A DNA stretch of 6,352 nt from Acidobacteriota bacterium (lineage in GTDB: Bacteria > Acidobacteriota > Vicinamibacteria > Vicinamibacterales > 2-12-FULL-66-21): the NCBI GenBank assembly GCA_020200195.1, contig JAIVJE010000104.1, forward strand, positions 1 through 6,352, read 5' to 3'. Below, piece by piece: positions 4,855 to 6,352 of the stretch (its first letter is position 1; each line of letters starts with the position of its first letter). The notes under the pieces were generated by a model. The model was not told the origin of the DNA and did not search any database. It was given only the letters and a program-made list of their open reading frames with translations. The translations under genes were made by a program, and so were the position numbers.

Positions 4855-6352
4855 ATGATCAATCTGAAGCTCGCGTTCCGCACTCTCTTCAAGGCCCCGT
4901 TTGTGACCATCGTTGCGATCGTGTCGCTGGCGCTGGGGATCGGGGCGAACGCCGCCATCTTCTCGTTGTTCAACGAGATGCTCCTCCGGTCGCTGCCGGT
5001 GCAGCAGCCCGAACGCCTCGTCAATCTGTCGGCGCCTGGCCCGAAGCCTGGATCGCAGTCGTGCACCCAGGCCGGTGATTGCGATCAGGTCTTCAGCTAC
5101 CCGATGCTCCGGGACCTCGAGCGCGAGCAGACATCGTTCACCGGGATCGCAGCGCACCGGCAGTTTGGCGCGAACCTCGCGTACAACAGCCAGACACTCA
5201 GCGGTGAGGGCGTCCTCGTCTCCGGCAGCTACTTCCCTGTCCTCGGCATCAGGCCGGCACTCGGCCGGCTGCTCGGGCCTGACGACGACCGGACGATTGG
5301 CGAATCGCACGTCGCGGTATTGAGCCATTCGTACTGGCGCACACGCTTCGATGCAAACCCGAACGTGCTGAACCAGACGCTGATCGTCAACGGACGGCAC
5401 ATGATGATCGTCGGCGTGACGCCGCGCGGTTTCGAGGGAACTACGCTCGGATCGCGCCCGCAGGTCTTCGTGCCGATCACCATGCGCGGGCAGATGCAGC
5501 CGGGCTTCAAGGCCTTCGACAACCGGCGCTCATACTGGGCCTACTTGTTCGCGCGGCTCAAGCCCGGCGTCTCGGTGGACGAGGCGCGCACGGCGCTCAA
5601 CGGTCCGTACCGGAACATCGTGAACCAGGTCGAGGCGCCACTGCAGCGCGCCATGAGCGATCAGACGATGGCCAGGTTCCGCGCGAAGCAGGTCGGCGTG
5701 GAGCAAGGGGCGAAGGGACAGAGCTCCGTTTCCGGGGAAGCGCAGGCGCCGCTGACGCTCCTGCTCGGCGTCACCGGGTTCGTGCTGTTGATCGCCTGTG
5801 CGAACATTGCGAACCTGCTGCTGGCGCGGGCGGCGCGCCGCGCGGGCGAAATGGCCGTGCGGCTGTCCATTGGCGCGAGCCGCCGGCAATTGATCCTTCA
5901 GTTGCTCTCGGAGTCGATTCTGCTCGCGGTCATCGGCGGCGCCGTCGGCCTGCTGGTAGCCGGATGGACGCTCAGCCTGATCGCGTCCCTCCTGCCCGCC
6001 GAGGCCGCGGCGACGATGGACTTCGCGCTGGACCGCCGAGTCATGCTGTTTGCCGCCGCGTTGACGCTCGGCACCGGCGTGTTGTTCGGCCTGTTCCCGG
6101 CGATTCACAGCACGCGAGTTGACCTCCTGTCGACACTCAAGGGGCAGTCCGGACAGCCGTCGGGCGCCCGCTCGGCCGCACGGTTCCGCGCGTCGCTGGC
6201 GACGTTGCAGATCGCGATGTCGATGGCGCTGCTGGTGTCGGCCGGGCTGTTCACCAGGAGCCTGCTCAACGTCAGCCGAGTCGATCTCGGACTCGAAGTG
6301 GACAACCTCGTGACGTTCGGCATCTCACCCGAACTGAACGCGTATACCGCAG
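4855..6352 (+). CDS. ADOP-type ABC transporter permease (MacB/FtsX-like), 3' end cut off
   Basis: The frame is open from the ATG at 4855 to the window edge: 499 codons, no stop. Residues 1-46 contain the first membrane helix with the hallmark SLALGIGANAAIFS (24-37). An extracytoplasmic MacB-type domain follows (about 47-297) with YFPVLGIRPALGR (126-138), LSHSYWR (156-162), and a Cys pair C70/C76 that might form a disulfide. Then come the FtsX-type helices: LLIACANIANLLLAR (311-325), EMAVRLSIGAS (332-342) with a helix near 354-375, a helix near 396-418 ending FGLFPA, and STLKG (426-430). Another helix begins at about 447, where the second duplicated half should start. This matches the acidobacterial duplicated orphan permease family, usually about 800 residues, with no ATPase gene attached; the transported substrate is unknown. 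An in-frame TAA at 4819-4821 with no other start codon before 4855 makes 4855 the first possible start. No ribosome binding site is seen. Confidence 0.93.
   Translation, partial: MINLKLAFRTLFKAPFVTIVAIVSLALGIGANAAIFSLFNEMLLRSLPVQQPERLVNLSAPGPKPGSQSCTQAGDCDQVFSYPMLRDLEREQTSFTGIAAHRQFGANLAYNSQTLSGEGVLVSGSYFPVLGIRPALGRLLGPDDDRTIGESHVAVLSHSYWRTRFDANPNVLNQTLIVNGRHMMIVGVTPRGFEGTTLGSRPQVFVPITMRGQMQPGFKAFDNRRSYWAYLFARLKPGVSVDEARTALNGPYRNIVNQVEAPLQRAMSDQTMARFRAKQVGVEQGAKGQSSVSGEAQAPLTLLLGVTGFVLLIACANIANLLLARAARRAGEMAVRLSIGASRRQLILQLLSESILLAVIGGAVGLLVAGWTLSLIASLLPAEAAATMDFALDRRVMLFAAALTLGTGVLFGLFPAIHSTRVDLLSTLKGQSGQPSGARSAARFRASLATLQIAMSMALLVSAGLFTRSLLNVSRVDLGLEVDNLVTFGISPELNAYTA

Noticed and set aside
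5530..6323. Minus-strand open frames opposite the permease
   Set aside because: The plus-strand frame reads through with all membrane helices and ADOP motifs. The opposite frames are low-complexity Arg/Gln/Gly-rich translations.

Overview
This is a GC-rich bacterial window with short intergenic gaps. It most likely comes from an Acidobacteriota chromosome, perhaps a Vicinamibacteria-type lineage. The best sign is the large orphan ABC-type permease at the right edge, which has the signature of the acidobacterial duplicated orphan permease (ADOP) family. The exported DinB-like protein fits too, but the taxonomic call is an inference.

Layout from left to right: (1) bases 1-78 may be the 3' tail of an upstream plus-strand gene. 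(2) 131-1210 (+) encodes an exported zinc carboxypeptidase-like hydrolase of the succinylglutamate desuccinylase/aspartoacylase family, preceded by a candidate promoter and a strong ribosome binding site. (3) 1217-1294 is an 8-bp tandem repeat (consensus ATCGGGYG) in the gap between two convergent genes. (4) 4819-1334 (-) is a compact three-gene operon read right to left: exported DinB-like protein, double-domain KaiC-like ATPase, and soluble histidine kinase. Its joints are a TAATG stop/start overlap and a 20-nt gene overlap. (5) A 35-bp divergent spacer carries a nearly symmetric -10-like element. (6) 4855 to the right edge (+) is the ADOP-type permease, cut off by the window.

The main interest is the KaiC-like ATPase/histidine kinase pair. 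The kinase has no membrane segment and no recognisable sensor domain. Its N-terminal receiver-like domain lacks the phospho-accepting Asp. Its C-terminal receiver keeps only the second half of the fold and has also lost that Asp. The KaiC-like protein keeps the equivalent of one KaiC phosphosite (Ser431) but has Tyr in place of Thr432, and no kaiA or kaiB is present in the window. The simplest reading is a cytosolic ATPase-kinase signalling unit in which KaiC supplies or gates the input and phosphate leaves H171 to a regulator encoded elsewhere. That functional reading is inference from architecture and gene coupling. The hydrolase and the permease appear to be unrelated neighbours.
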